From Orobanche coerulescens (Eukaryota > Streptophyta > Magnoliopsida > Lamiales > Orobanchaceae): 64,000 bases of DNA. Below are positions 47,126 to 58,258 of the stretch, piece after piece. Numbering within the stretch: position 1 is the stretch's first letter; each line of letters opens with the position of its first letter. The stretch covers positions 175,512,501 through 175,576,500 of the forward strand of contig CM065809.1 of NCBI GenBank assembly GCA_033398695.1, given 5' to 3'. The position numbers and the translations under genes are program-made. The notes under the pieces were generated by a model. That model did not search any database. It worked only from the letters and a program-made list of their open reading frames with translations, and had not been told where the DNA came from.

Positions 47126-47477
47126 AAACAAGTAGGGGGAAGAAATATTCCGCCAGGAAAACTCTACGAGATACGCAAGAAATGCGTAACTAATGCCCAA
47201 CGGAGAAATGTTACAAACAACGCAACGGAATATACGGTGTGAAAACACGCTCCACGACGACCAACACAACGTCGCCGGTAGAGACATAATAACACCAACA
47301 AGTGACAAGCATCATCAAACAGATAATACAATCAAGTCAATTATCCAAACAATCACAAAACATAAAGTACTTGTTACAAGAAAACACGCACAGTCGAGAA
47401 AACAGAGAATAAACACAAAACGATCCACAAGGGCAATCATAGATAATTCGGACTACGCCGAAATCCTCAAAACCACC

Positions 47478-48505
47478 CTAGGCATCTCCGTGTCCTTTCG
47501 GAGCAGAGACGCAACCTCGATCCCCAAACCTCTCAGCTACCGTCTCGCAATGAACGGATCGGTGACCCACCTGGCCACACTCGAAACAGCTGACTAACGG
47601 TGAACGACAATTCTTCGCAGTATGGCCCGCTCGACTACAGTTATAACATATCTTCGAAGTGCTCACATTACTCACTGCAGGGGTACTACTCCTCTGATCA
47701 CGCGATCTAGGAACCATTTTGGGATGACGAGACGAAGTTCCAACCCCAAGGGGCCCACTCCCCTGATTTCCTGAAAAGTTCCCAACGGTTTTCTGTTTCT
47801 TCGAGTCAGACATACTCTCGGTCGATAATCTGGATAGCTCATAGGCTAACGCCCTATTCTGATAATCTCTCAAGGAAGTACAAGCGAGACCTGCCATGTA
47901 CTGGCGAATCTCCGGCTTCATCCGCCTACTAAAATGACAAATCTTGTCCTCCTCTGTCCTTACTTGATTCTGCACATAGCCGAGCTGTTTGCTAAAATCA
48001 ATAATAGCTTGAGACAGTGGTACATCCTGCGGTTTCGCCGAAAAGAATTCATTAATCCTCTGATTTCTGATCGGTTCCGGACAAAACTCATCTCTCATGA
48101 ATTTCTGGAACTCTGCCCACGTGACAACGCGATCTCGAGGCTTAATAGCCTCCCACCAGCTAGCGGCATCTTTGTCGAAAAGATACTGAGCTACCGGAAC
48201 CTTACGTTCTTCTGGACAATCAACTATCTCGAAAATCTTTTCCAACTGGAAAAGCCAACCATCCCAGCCTAAAGCATCTGCAGCACCAGTAAACGAGGGG
48301 ATTCATACGAACCACTTCTCGAAGCCACCGATTTGCACCAGTGTCCGGGTCACATCTGTAACACGCCGAATCGCCTGAGTCAATCGAGTCATCCGAGTGG
48401 CTACCTGTGTAAAATAGTAGCAACACCAATACCAATACTATCACCGGAAGCATGCTCTCGACCACGCGTCCGATCGCCACGACCACGACCTCGGCCCCTC
48501 GGCAT
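47478..48505 (-). pseudogene. gag of E: gypsy gag with two zinc knuckles, damaged
   Basis: The start is ATG at 48505 (MPRGRGRGRGDRTRGRE). The frame shifts near 48415, continues MTRLTQAIRRVTDVTRTL, meets an in-frame TGA at 48303-48305, then stays open for 275 codons to the stop at 47478. The capsid region includes GWDGWLFQLEKIFEIVDCP, ASWWEAIKPRDRVVTWAEF and ICHFSRRMKPEIRQYMAGL. It is followed by knuckles CYNCSRAGHTAKNC and CFECGQVGHRSVHC. Gag of this family packages the element's RNA. With one shift and one stop this copy is probably inactive, but it is the best-preserved gag of the long-LTR family here. No protease or RT follows. Confidence 0.88.
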
Positions 48506-48529
48506 ACTGAATAAGTAACCACTCAGCAC

Positions 48530-49797
48530 AACAGAAAATCATAACACATAACACATACAACGATTACCATCGTAAGGCAACACACACATGAATATCACAA
48601 TAACGACGGCATCGTTCGGCGACATCAACGACTCGAATGATGACCAGTGCACAATTACAAAACAACAAGAAACAACCACGTATGTACACAATCGTACAAA
48701 CTCCAGTTCCAATAGCTCGCACAAGTGCGATAATACATAATTCATCACAAGGCGACAACATTCAATATCAACATCTTACACACCTTCTCCGACCACAAGC
48801 AGGAAATGATGGGTTTTAAAAATGAAAACCACCTTTTGAAAACAGTTTGGAAACACCAGTTGATCTTGAGTATCATTTTACAAAAAGTTAAACAAACATC
48901 ATTTTCGAGACTTTGAAAATCATCTTGCGTTTGAACTAAAATGAGGACACCTTTCTTTTAGTGAAAAACTTTCAGAATATCCGACCCTCGGGTCTAAGTA
49001 TAAATGTTTCTAAACATCGAAAATATCTCAAAACATTTTGGTCCTCGAGGTAGAAGAATTTTGAAAAAGATAGTTGCGCTAGTAGGCGCCTTGAAAATAC
49101 AATCCATTTAAAAGTACGTCTCGAATTTTATTTTCTAATATACTCAAGGTTTTCAAAGATAATTCAATGGGCTACAATGCCCAAAAATTTCAGGTAATTA
49201 CACGGAACATTATAGCGCCGTGGGTCCCGCGTCGGAACCCACCAGGCTAAAAACCAATTACAAAAATGCCCAAAAAGGTCGATGACGGTAGTACTTATCA
49301 AAACTCACAAAATCATTTGAAAACACCCAACTACCGTCAAAACGGTCAAGGCCAACAACTCGGTTAAAGGAATCGGTTTTCGAAATAAAATTCAGTCGGT
49401 AAAATACCGAAAGCTATTACAAAGGAACTCACGCAGCGGATAAAAGAAATACAGTCCAACATGCACAATCCAGCAACACTACTACTCACATGAACGAAAT
49501 ATGAGAGTCAAATAGTTACGTATCAAGAAATCAAAATCCATAAGAGGATTCCGTCACTTAATAAATAATCATAAAAAATATAGCTCGTGTCACACGAGGC
49601 ACAACAAAAAGAAGGGAGACTTACAGCCACAGGTCGCACGAAGATGATGATCGCCCCACGATACTAATCACGACCAACAAACTCAGACGACGCGTCGCGA
49701 CATGACTCAGTCAGACAAAATCCGACGAGACAACAACTCAACAGACACCACTGACCCGACAGCCTAGGTTTCCACAACCTTGCTCCGATACCATTTA
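48530..49797 (-). other. 5' untranslated interior of E
   Basis: Non-coding leader between PBS and gag. It includes the module at 49215-49290 that resembles the end of G's LTR (GGCGCTATAATG, CCACCAGGCTAAAAACC in plus orientation). The PBS is at 49782-49793. Confidence 0.65.
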
Positions 49798-52700
49798 TGT
49801 AACACCCCCAATCCGCTCAGAGATATTACACGCCGTAGAACCTTTCCTCAAGGATCTACCAGGCTGGTAACGACATATAACAATTCAACCATGCCTTTAA
49901 GGCTAAAATGACTCAGTAGACCGATTTGGTCTTTCAACAAATACATACAACTCAAATACAACTCATGCCCACGCAGGGGTCAAAATACAACCACACCCGT
50001 ACAACGGGAAAATATACTGCAGCGGAAAAGAAAATACAACTAGACCAATACGACAGCAACGGATCCTCGTGTGATTAGTATCGTTCATCTTTCATCATCC
50101 TTCGTGCCGACCCTGTGCTATGCTCCAAAACCTGAATGCAAAAATAGACACCCACCCCCCGAATACTCGGGGGTTAGCAAAACTCCACTGTTTTGCTAGT
50201 GCAAGTACAAGTGCAAAAAAATACGAGCCATACAATTCATATTCCACGAATAACAATAACCAGGAATCATCAAAGATCCAAACATAATGAAAAGTACTTC
50301 CCGAGGCAAGAGTTTGGGTAAAACATTCCGAAACCGAAAGACCACAATTAAGGGGAACAATTTGTAAAACAGTTTAAAATGCCATCGAGAGTTTTAATAG
50401 AAAACAATTTAGGATTATCAAATCCTAATCTTTCCAAAAATCAACAGGGTCACAGCCCAAAGGTTTTGTTTTCGCAAATAGGAAACCACCAACAATTTAC
50501 AGGGTCAGAGCCCAACATCACGTGTCCTCAACGGACATAAAATCAACGAAACATAATCACGCACGCGCATCACCTAGGACCGGGACGCTACCACAGACAT
50601 CCCACCCGAGGCCTCGAAGGACCCTCCCGAGCTGGCTAGCGAAACAAATCACACACATCTCACGGTTGGATCAATCGCTTGTTGCATCCTGGCCACATGA
50701 TCGCATGCCATGTGCCACCGTAGATTATCTCAGGCTCTCACGGTTGGATCAATCAATTGTTGCATCCTGACCACATGATCACGTGCCATGTGTCATCGTA
50801 GACCTTCAACCATATCCACACATTCACACAAATAACATATCACATCAAGGATATTCAAACAATTCGCCCAGAGGCATCAAACACTTAGCAAAACACCACG
50901 TCAATCCACAACGCACCGAAATGAAATAATATACGTCCACACGCAATACCAAGTGCAACATCAACACCAAACATATCCATAGAGTTCATATAGTTATTCA
51001 CAAACCACACCATTCACAAAACACACGCATTTTGAAAGCAAGCCTTTAACAAGACTAAACCGAATCTTTTGAAAGTTCAATTCAAATGACCAAGCAACCA
51101 CATTTAGACGATCACTAATTATCATATCCATAAAACAAGAATAGTATGGACAAGGTACTTGCCTCGAATAAGAACAACGCGGAGAATCGGCCAAAATAGG
51201 TTGGCACGAACCGACTACGAACTCGCCGACTCCACCGACGACAATCCACAAAAAGAACTACGACGAAAACAATAACAACGAAAATGAATTCCAAAGTACG
51301 ACCCAAAGCCGCTAAATTCAAAGAACAAATGACGAAGGTTCAAGGATTTCCCCAAGCGGCAAGAACACGATTCGTCCGTCAAAACCAGCGAATTCCAAGT
51401 TGAAATATGGATATACAATCCATAGAATATGTTTAACAACATCATTTAACCATAATCGATCCATCGAAAACGGATGAAAAACGAGATCGGGGATAAATCC
51501 CCCAAAAAGTCAATTCGAAGGAAATCAAGAAATATACTTCGATTCGACGAAGAACAATGGATTAAATGATGTTAAACACAAGAATACTACCAAGATTAAT
51601 CATACCTATCATGAATTAATCAACAACATGGAACGAATCGGACAAGAATGCAAAAACCCCCAAATTCACGGAATTAGGGTTCTAAGGAAGATTACCTTGA
51701 TTCGCTGGATCAAAGGATGATAACGGATGATTGATTGATGTTATGAACTCAAGAACTTCATGGATTTGTTGTTAAACAACATGGCTTAGTCACCCATAAA
51801 TCGCCAGCCGCGGACGGAGAAGGAAGGAAATGAAAAACGAAGGGAAAAGTGGCTGGTCTGTCATATATATACTGGGCCGGAACTAGCGTGCGCTAGCCTT
51901 CCCGGACTAGCGTGCGCTATCGGCCAGTACCGGCCGAGCACTCTCGGCCATGGCCCGCATGACCCGGCACCACCGACCAATTCTGCCGACCATGACTGTC
52001 CGCCCGACTCCCGCTAGCGTGCGCTACGGCCGGAAGCCTGCGCGCGCTAGCCGACCTGTCCAGTAGCCTCTGGACTGAACTGCCCGGCCAGGTAACGTAC
52101 GCTAGCCGGCCGACAGCGTGCGCTACGCCTGCCGACTAGCGCGCGCTACGCTCGGCGTAGCGTGCGCTACCTGCCGATCCTTCCTGATTCGAGAACCTCA
52201 GAAACCCCACTGTCCGGCCCGATAGCGTGCGTTGGTCGACCAAGCTAGCGTGCGCTACACCTGCCGGTTAGCGCGCGCAGCCTTCCGGCAGTAGCGTGCG
52301 CTTCGCCGGTTCCTACCGCATCTGTCCGGCCGGTGCCCGCAATCGTCCGGCGATCAGCATAACCGTCCGACGATGCAGACCACGAGGGCTCGGCGACCGA
52401 TTTCCGAAGCGTGCGGGCGAACACGACGAAAAGTTCGCGGACAACAACAACGGCCCGAAATGAAAACATAATACCATAATTAATCATACGCGACCAAGAA
52501 ACGGGTCGAGACAACAATTACAGATACGGATACCCGTAACTTTCAAGAAATTACAAAATGGCCCAAAACGCCCGGAAATCACGATACGTGATCGAATAAC
52601 CAAACGGAAGTTCACAACACGTCTAACAAAGTTAAACGGACTTACGGGAAACTCGAAACAGCAGTTTCGAACGAGATTCGCAAGAACCGAACTCGAGTGC

Positions 52701-52875
52701 AGAAAAGTCGTTAAAAAGCATGGAACTCAACAAAACGACTCCGAAACGAACTCGAATGTCAAAAAGTGTAGAATTAATCATTCTCAGAATGACGAAACGG
52801 TCATGAGCGAGTCGTCAAAACGGACTTCGGCCGAAAAAAGAAATTTACCGAAAATTGAAAATTGCGAATATTACA
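49798..52875 (-). repeat. 5' LTR of E
   Basis: Sister of 44018-47087. The 78-bp duplication begins near 50660; the palindrome cluster is at 51885-52315; the minus-strand TATA-like run is at 51863-51872. Confidence 0.92.
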
Positions 52876-52880
52876 CTTAG

Positions 52881-53797
52881 TTGTTCATAGAGTATTTTTT
52901 TATGTAAATAATGTTATTTTGTGTCATGTGTAATTCGTGGTATGTGTGTTCTCCTAACTGTATAACCTCAAAGTTTTAAATTTGTAAATTTTTAAAATTA
53001 ATTAAAACCATCTTTATTAATCAATTTTTTTTTAATATCTATCATCTTTGCACTGTCTTCCATTTTGAATTGATAGATTTGAATTTACTATCCTTTAAAA
53101 TTAGAGTTAACTACATTTTTAGTCCTTGTGGTTTGCGGGGTATTTCATTTTCAATCCAAATTTTAAAAAAGTTTTAGGTTTGGTCCAAAAGTGAAAGGAT
53201 AATTCCATATTTACCCAATCTGAAAATCAAAATACCATATTTCCCCAAAACACAAATTTTTAGTGCATAAGTAAAATGGTTTTAAAGAATTTGTTAAGGA
53301 AATATGAAATTATTATGTTTAAGTTGAGTATATATAGAATTGCCCCCAAAAACTGAAACATTCGTTTCGGATTTGATCCGAATTTCCTAACTCCATTAGT
53401 TTGACTGTTAAATAAGAGGGTATTTTTGTCCTTTCATATTATTTTTAATTTTATTTTATCTATCAAAATTACCTACTTGTAAGTTGTATCCTCCACCCAA
53501 AAACACACTTTTTTTCTCATCACAAAACATATACGACCCTTTCATTTCTCTCACTAAACCATCATCCACGAACAACCTAACACCGGCCAAAACCACCACG
53601 TAACCACACCCTTGTCACCAAACCACCACCAACAAACCTCCATCGCTGGAATCTCGGGTCTCCTATAGAATGTGTTTCGAGCTTATAAGTTACAAACTCG
53701 GGTTTTGGTTTTGTGTTCAGATTTGGATATTTCAGTGGCCGACGGCGGTTATGGCGATGGTGGTGGAGTTTCGGTGGTCGAGAAGGTAGAACCAACG
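52881..53797. other. Gene-free stretch between E and F
   Basis: AT-rich to about 53100, then TTAGTCCTTGTGGTTTGCGG (53130), which resembles the motif at 22175-22395. A proline/histidine-rich short frame on the minus strand (53577-53816) is not recognisable. Confidence 0.4.
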
Positions 53798-54374
53798 ATG
53801 TGTGTAATATCCGCAATTTTCGATTTTCGGTAAATTTCTTTTTTCGGCCGAAGTCCGTTTTGACGACTCGCTCATGACTGTTTCGTCATTCTGAGAATGA
53901 TTAATTCTACACTTTTTGACATCCGAGTTCGTTTCGATGTCGTTTTGTTGAGTTCCGTGCTTTTTAGCGACTTTTCCGCACTTGAGTTCGATTCTTGCGA
54001 ATCTCGTTCGAAACTGCTGTTTCGAGTTTCCCGTAAGTCCGTTTAACTTTGTTAGACGTGTTGTGAACTTCGGTTTGGTTATTCGATCACGTATCGTGAT
54101 TTCCGGGCGTTTTGGGCCATTTTGTAATTTCTTGAAAGTTACGAGAATCCGTATCTGTAATTGTTGTCTCGACCCGTTTCTTGGTCGCATATGATTAATT
54201 ATTGTATTATGTTTTCATTTTGGGTCGTTGATGCCGTCCGCGAACTTTTCGTCGTGTTCGTTCCGTGCGTTTTCGGAAATCGGGTCGATGAGCCCTGGCG
54301 GTTGCGGGACTGGCCGGACGGTTGCGGGTCTGGCCGGATGATTGTGGGCACCGGCCGGACGGGTGCGGCAGGAA

Positions 54375-54672
54375 CCGGCGTAGCGCACGCTACGACCGGA
54401 AGGCTGCGCTTCTTCGGCAGTGTAGCGCGGCCTGCCTTCTGGGCGCCTAACGCGCGCTAGCGAGTGCAGAGTGGAGTCTGGGGGTTACGGAATCGGTCGA
54501 GGCTCGGCGGGTAGCGCACGCTACCGTCGGGAGCTGCGTCACGCTACGGACGGCAAGTAGCGCCGCCTTCTGGCCGGAAAGGCTGCGCCACACAGCCGGC
54601 GATCTAGTCGAAGGCGGCTGGATTGCGGCTGGCCGATAGCGCACGCTAGCTCGGCGGCCTAGCGCGCGCTAG
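54375..54672. repeat. TAGCGCACGCTA palindrome cluster in LTR F
   Basis: TAGCGCACGCTA and TAGCGCGCGCTA units and degraded forms stop 10 bases before ATATAAAT. Confidence 0.85.
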
Positions 54673-54680
54673 TCCGCCCG

Positions 54681-54688
54681 ATATAAAT
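54681..54688 (+). promoter_or_regulatory. TATA box of LTR F
   Basis: ATATAAAT, followed by a leader with a 13-codon frame (MLFNNKSMKFLSS) that also occurs in E. Confidence 0.6.
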
Positions 54689-57012
54689 GTGGCTGGCAGT
54701 CACATTTCATTTCATTTTTCACTTCCTTCCTTCTCTCATGTTTGGCGATTCATGGGTGAAGCCATGTTGTTTAACAACAAATCCATGAAGTTCTTGAGTT
54801 CATAACATCAATCAATCATCCGTTATCATCCTTTGATCCAATAATCAAGGTAATCTTCCTTAGAACCCTAATTTCGTGTTTGGGGTTTTTGCATTTTCGT
54901 CCGATTCGTTAGTGTTCTTTGATTAATTCATGATGGGTATGATTAATCTTGGTAGTATTCTTGTGTTAAACATCATTTAATCCATTGTTTTTCGTCGAAT
55001 CAAGTATATTTCTTGATTTCCTTGAATTGACTTTTTGGGGATTTGTCCTCGATCTCGTTTTCATCCATTTTCGATGGATCGATTATGGTTAAATCATGTT
55101 GTTAAACATATTCTATGGATTGTATATCCATATTTCAACTTGGAATTCCGTTTTCGTGATTTGTGGAGCGAATCGTGTTCTTGGCCATTTTGGAAATCCT
55201 TGAACCTTCGTCATTTGTTCTTTTAATTCAGCGGCATTGGTTCATAATATGGAATTCATTTTCGTTGTTATTGTTTTTCGTTCGTAGTTCATTGTTGTGG
55301 ATTGTCGTTCGGTGGAGTCGGCGAGTTCGTAGTCGGTTCGTGCCAACCTACTTGGCCGATTCTCCGCGTTGTGGTTATTCGAGGCAAGTACCTTGTCCAT
55401 ACTATTCTTGTTTTGTGGATATGATAATTAGTGATCATCTTGGTGTGTATGTTTATTTGTTTGAAATGAGTTTTCAAAAGATTCGGCTAGCCTCGTTAAA
55501 GGCTCACTTTCAAAACGCGTGTGTTTTGTAAATTTAAATAGGTTGTAAGTGACTACGTGAATCCTTTAGATATATTTGGTGTTATGTTTCGCTTGATAAT
55601 GCGTGCGTACGTATATTGCTTATTTCCGCCGCGTTATGGTTGACGAGCGTGTTGTTATTTATTCGTGTGGTCGTGGGTGACGGATGAATTATGTGAATTG
55701 GTGTATTGATTTGATAATTGTTACACGATTGGTGTGTGCTTGATGTTTGTGACAATGTGAATACTTGTCATTGAGAGACGTCATATCAAGGAGCCTCGAG
55801 GGCGGGCGTGTACTCCGGCACAGTGTACGCCGCAATGTGCGGCTCCATATGGGTGGTGAACGCCGGTGTTACATAATACGTGTGTCAAGGCGGCTCTTGC
55901 GGGAGTGATCGCCGGCGCGATAACATGTTCAAGGAGCGGCCAACATAGTGGAGTGAACGCCGGTGCACAGTGCGCAGTGGAGGCGCTGGCAGCTTATTGG
56001 TTACGGGTATTTGAGTGATAGCTAAGACCCTTCTCAATGATTATCGTATTTCAAAATTCTTTCAACTCTTTACAAAATGCTGGTCTCATTATAGACCGTG
56101 ATTCGTGTTTCTGAAAGTGTGTTTCAACTTGTTTTAAACGTTGGTATCAGGGTTAATTAACCAAGGACATTTGACGAGATCTCCGAGGGTTAATTAATCA
56201 GGGGTCTTGAGCAGTACTGGTCGAACGAGAGGCTTTGTCTTTGATGGGCTGTGTTGCTATTCTGTGTATTGGGTCAAGGACCCTGTGGAACGTTGAGATG
56301 ATTGATCTCGTGTTGATATTATTTGGTTTTGGGTCGAGAATCCCGTGGAAATATTTGTGAAGACTCGTTTGTGTTGATTGAGTGGCTTTCTTGCAAATTG
56401 TTTTCTATTAAAACTCTCGATGACATCTTTAAAACTGTTTTATAAATGGTTTCCCTTTTATTTGTGATCTTTCGGTTTTGAGAAATTTTTATCAAACTCA
56501 TGCCTCAGGAAGTACTTTTCGTTACGTTTGAAACTTTGAGGATTTCCTGGTTATTGTTATTCGTGGAATGTGAATTGTATGGCTCGTATTTGCATTTTGT
56601 TCTTGCACTAGCAAAACAGTGGAGTTTTGCTAACCCCCGAGTATTCGGGGGGTGGATGTCTATTTTTGCATTCAGGTTTTGGAGCATAGCACAGGTTCGG
56701 CACGAAGGATGATGAAAGATGAACGATACTAATCACATAAGGATCCGTTAATGTCGTATTGGTCTAGTTGTATTTTCTTTTCCGCTGCAGTGTATTTTCC
56801 CCGTTGTATGGGAGTTTATTGTATTTTGACCCCTGCGTGGGCATGTAATGAGTTTGAGTTGTATGTATTTATTGAAAGACCAAGTCGGTCTACTGAGTCA
56901 TTTTAGCCTCAAAGGCGATGTGTAGATGTTTGATTTTAGTTATCAGCCTGGTAGATCCTCGAGGAGAGGGTCTACGGCGTGTAATATCCCCGAGCGGATT
57001 GGGGGTGTTACA

Positions 57013-57778
57013 ATATGGACACCCTTAGCTTAATTCCTTTGATACTCATCAATATTGAAAACCCATCTTGGCAATCGATCCATTATTTTGGCTATAAAGA
57101 ACTCGATGTCATCTTTATTTTTTAAAGATTCGGTGGGAATTGACAATTTTGATTTTATAATGTTTTGGATATCTCATGGTTTGTAAGTATCTGTAGGCTA
57201 TTTTGAATAGAAACGTTTTAGTTGTTTAATTATTTGTAAGAAAATTGTTTGAGATTTCAAGTTTGGTATGTCGTCGGCAGAACCACTAAAACAACAACGA
57301 AACCACCTAAGCTCGAAACATCACCTATTGAATTAATATTCGGTGGTTTCATGGCGGAGCGATTGATGTTGGCGGATTCCGGTGGGCGTGGCGAGAAGAA
57401 TGCCTTTCTTGGAGGTGGTGGGTGTGACTTGTTTTGTGGGTGAGTTGTGTGACTTTTTGATTTGTTTATAAGAGAGTATAAGTACCTCAAAGAAGAAGTT
57501 GAAAGGGTTAAACAATAAACATGCTTTGTGTGGTATGACTATAGAAATTCTTAAAATTTAATAATGAGACTTTGACATGTTTTAGTTGGTTGAATTAATT
57601 TAGCTTATGGCAATGTATAGGTATGTATACGTTTTTTATTCTTGCATTTTTTCTAATTGTGGTTTGTAAAAGCTCTTTAAAGCTTTTAGAAAAAGCTTTA
57701 GAGATTAGCAATATTTCAATTGATATGAATGACTCTAACTTATGACATAATGCTCACATTAATACATGAAACTCAATT
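57013..57778. other. Gene-free stretch after F
   Basis: Moderately AT-rich with a GC-richer core at 57270-57450; no protein recognised. It precedes a TA/CA microsatellite at 57779-57835. Confidence 0.4.
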
Positions 57779-57835
57779 TATATATATATATATAATATAT
57801 ATATATATATATAGATACACACACACACATACACA
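57779..57835. repeat. TA / CA microsatellite
   Basis: TA run followed by ACACACACACA. Shorter versions lie at 59390 and 60915 in the parallel units. Confidence 0.85.
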
Positions 57836-58173
57836 CATAATATATAGAGAGAGATTAATTATTAATAAGTCAATAGTAGGAAAAAAAACAAAACAAAAAA
57901 CATAAGTTAAACCAATGAGAAAGCTAAAAAACTCAATTTTAATGTAGTATAAGATAGATATATAGATAGTTTTATAAATATATAGAGTATATAAAGATTC
58001 ATTAATTAATAAGTCAACTAAAAATTTAAGGAATTTTTACTCGGAAACTAATTTAATTTTTATAGTAAATTTAATGTACAAATAATTGAATTAATTTTAA
58101 AAATAAAAAAAAATATTAAAAATGAAAAATAGTACGTACAAATATTTTTTATGTAACATAATTAATGAATGAA

Positions 58174-58258
58174 AACTTATCTCAGTGGCAACATGCTATT
58201 TCCTATATCACATAGACGCAGGTTCGAATCCCGCGTCGGCCACTAAGTTATGGTTTTT
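58174..58258 (+). ncRNA. tRNA-like Pol III module, copy 1
   Basis: A-box-like TTATCTCAGTGG (58177), perfect B box GGTTCGAATCC (58221-58231) and T5 at 58254. The A box has a T where copies 2 and 3 have G. A tRNA T-arm is recognisable, but the acceptor and anticodon arms are not canonical. Transcription is not shown. Confidence 0.5.

Larger units (their letters stand above)
44018..52875 (-). mobile_element. E: gag-only long-LTR gypsy element, minus orientation
   Basis: LTRs 44018-47087 and 49798-52875, TSD CTTAG (44013-44017 and 52876-52880). On the minus strand the PBS is TGGTATCGGAGC (49782-49793) and the PPT adjoins 47088. The 2.7-kb interior holds a damaged gag and no pol. Sister LTRs are nearly identical outside a GC block. 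Confidence 0.93.
53803..57012 (+). mobile_element. F: solo LTR of the long-LTR gypsy family, plus orientation
   Basis: TGTAATATCCGC...GGGGGTGTTACA, 3.2 kb, flanked by ATGTG (53798-53802) and ATATG (57013-57017), a TSD with one change. It is most similar to E's LTRs read on the other strand. It holds a TAGCGCACGCTA-type palindrome cluster (54375-54672), ATATAAAT at 54681, a donor-like AAG/GTAATC at 54849 and a GC-rich repeat zone at 55795-55990. No internal region, so a recombination product. Confidence 0.88.

Noticed and set aside
53577..53816. Proline/histidine-rich minus-strand frame as a gene
   Set aside because: No start context, domain or homologue recognised, and its end runs into LTR F.
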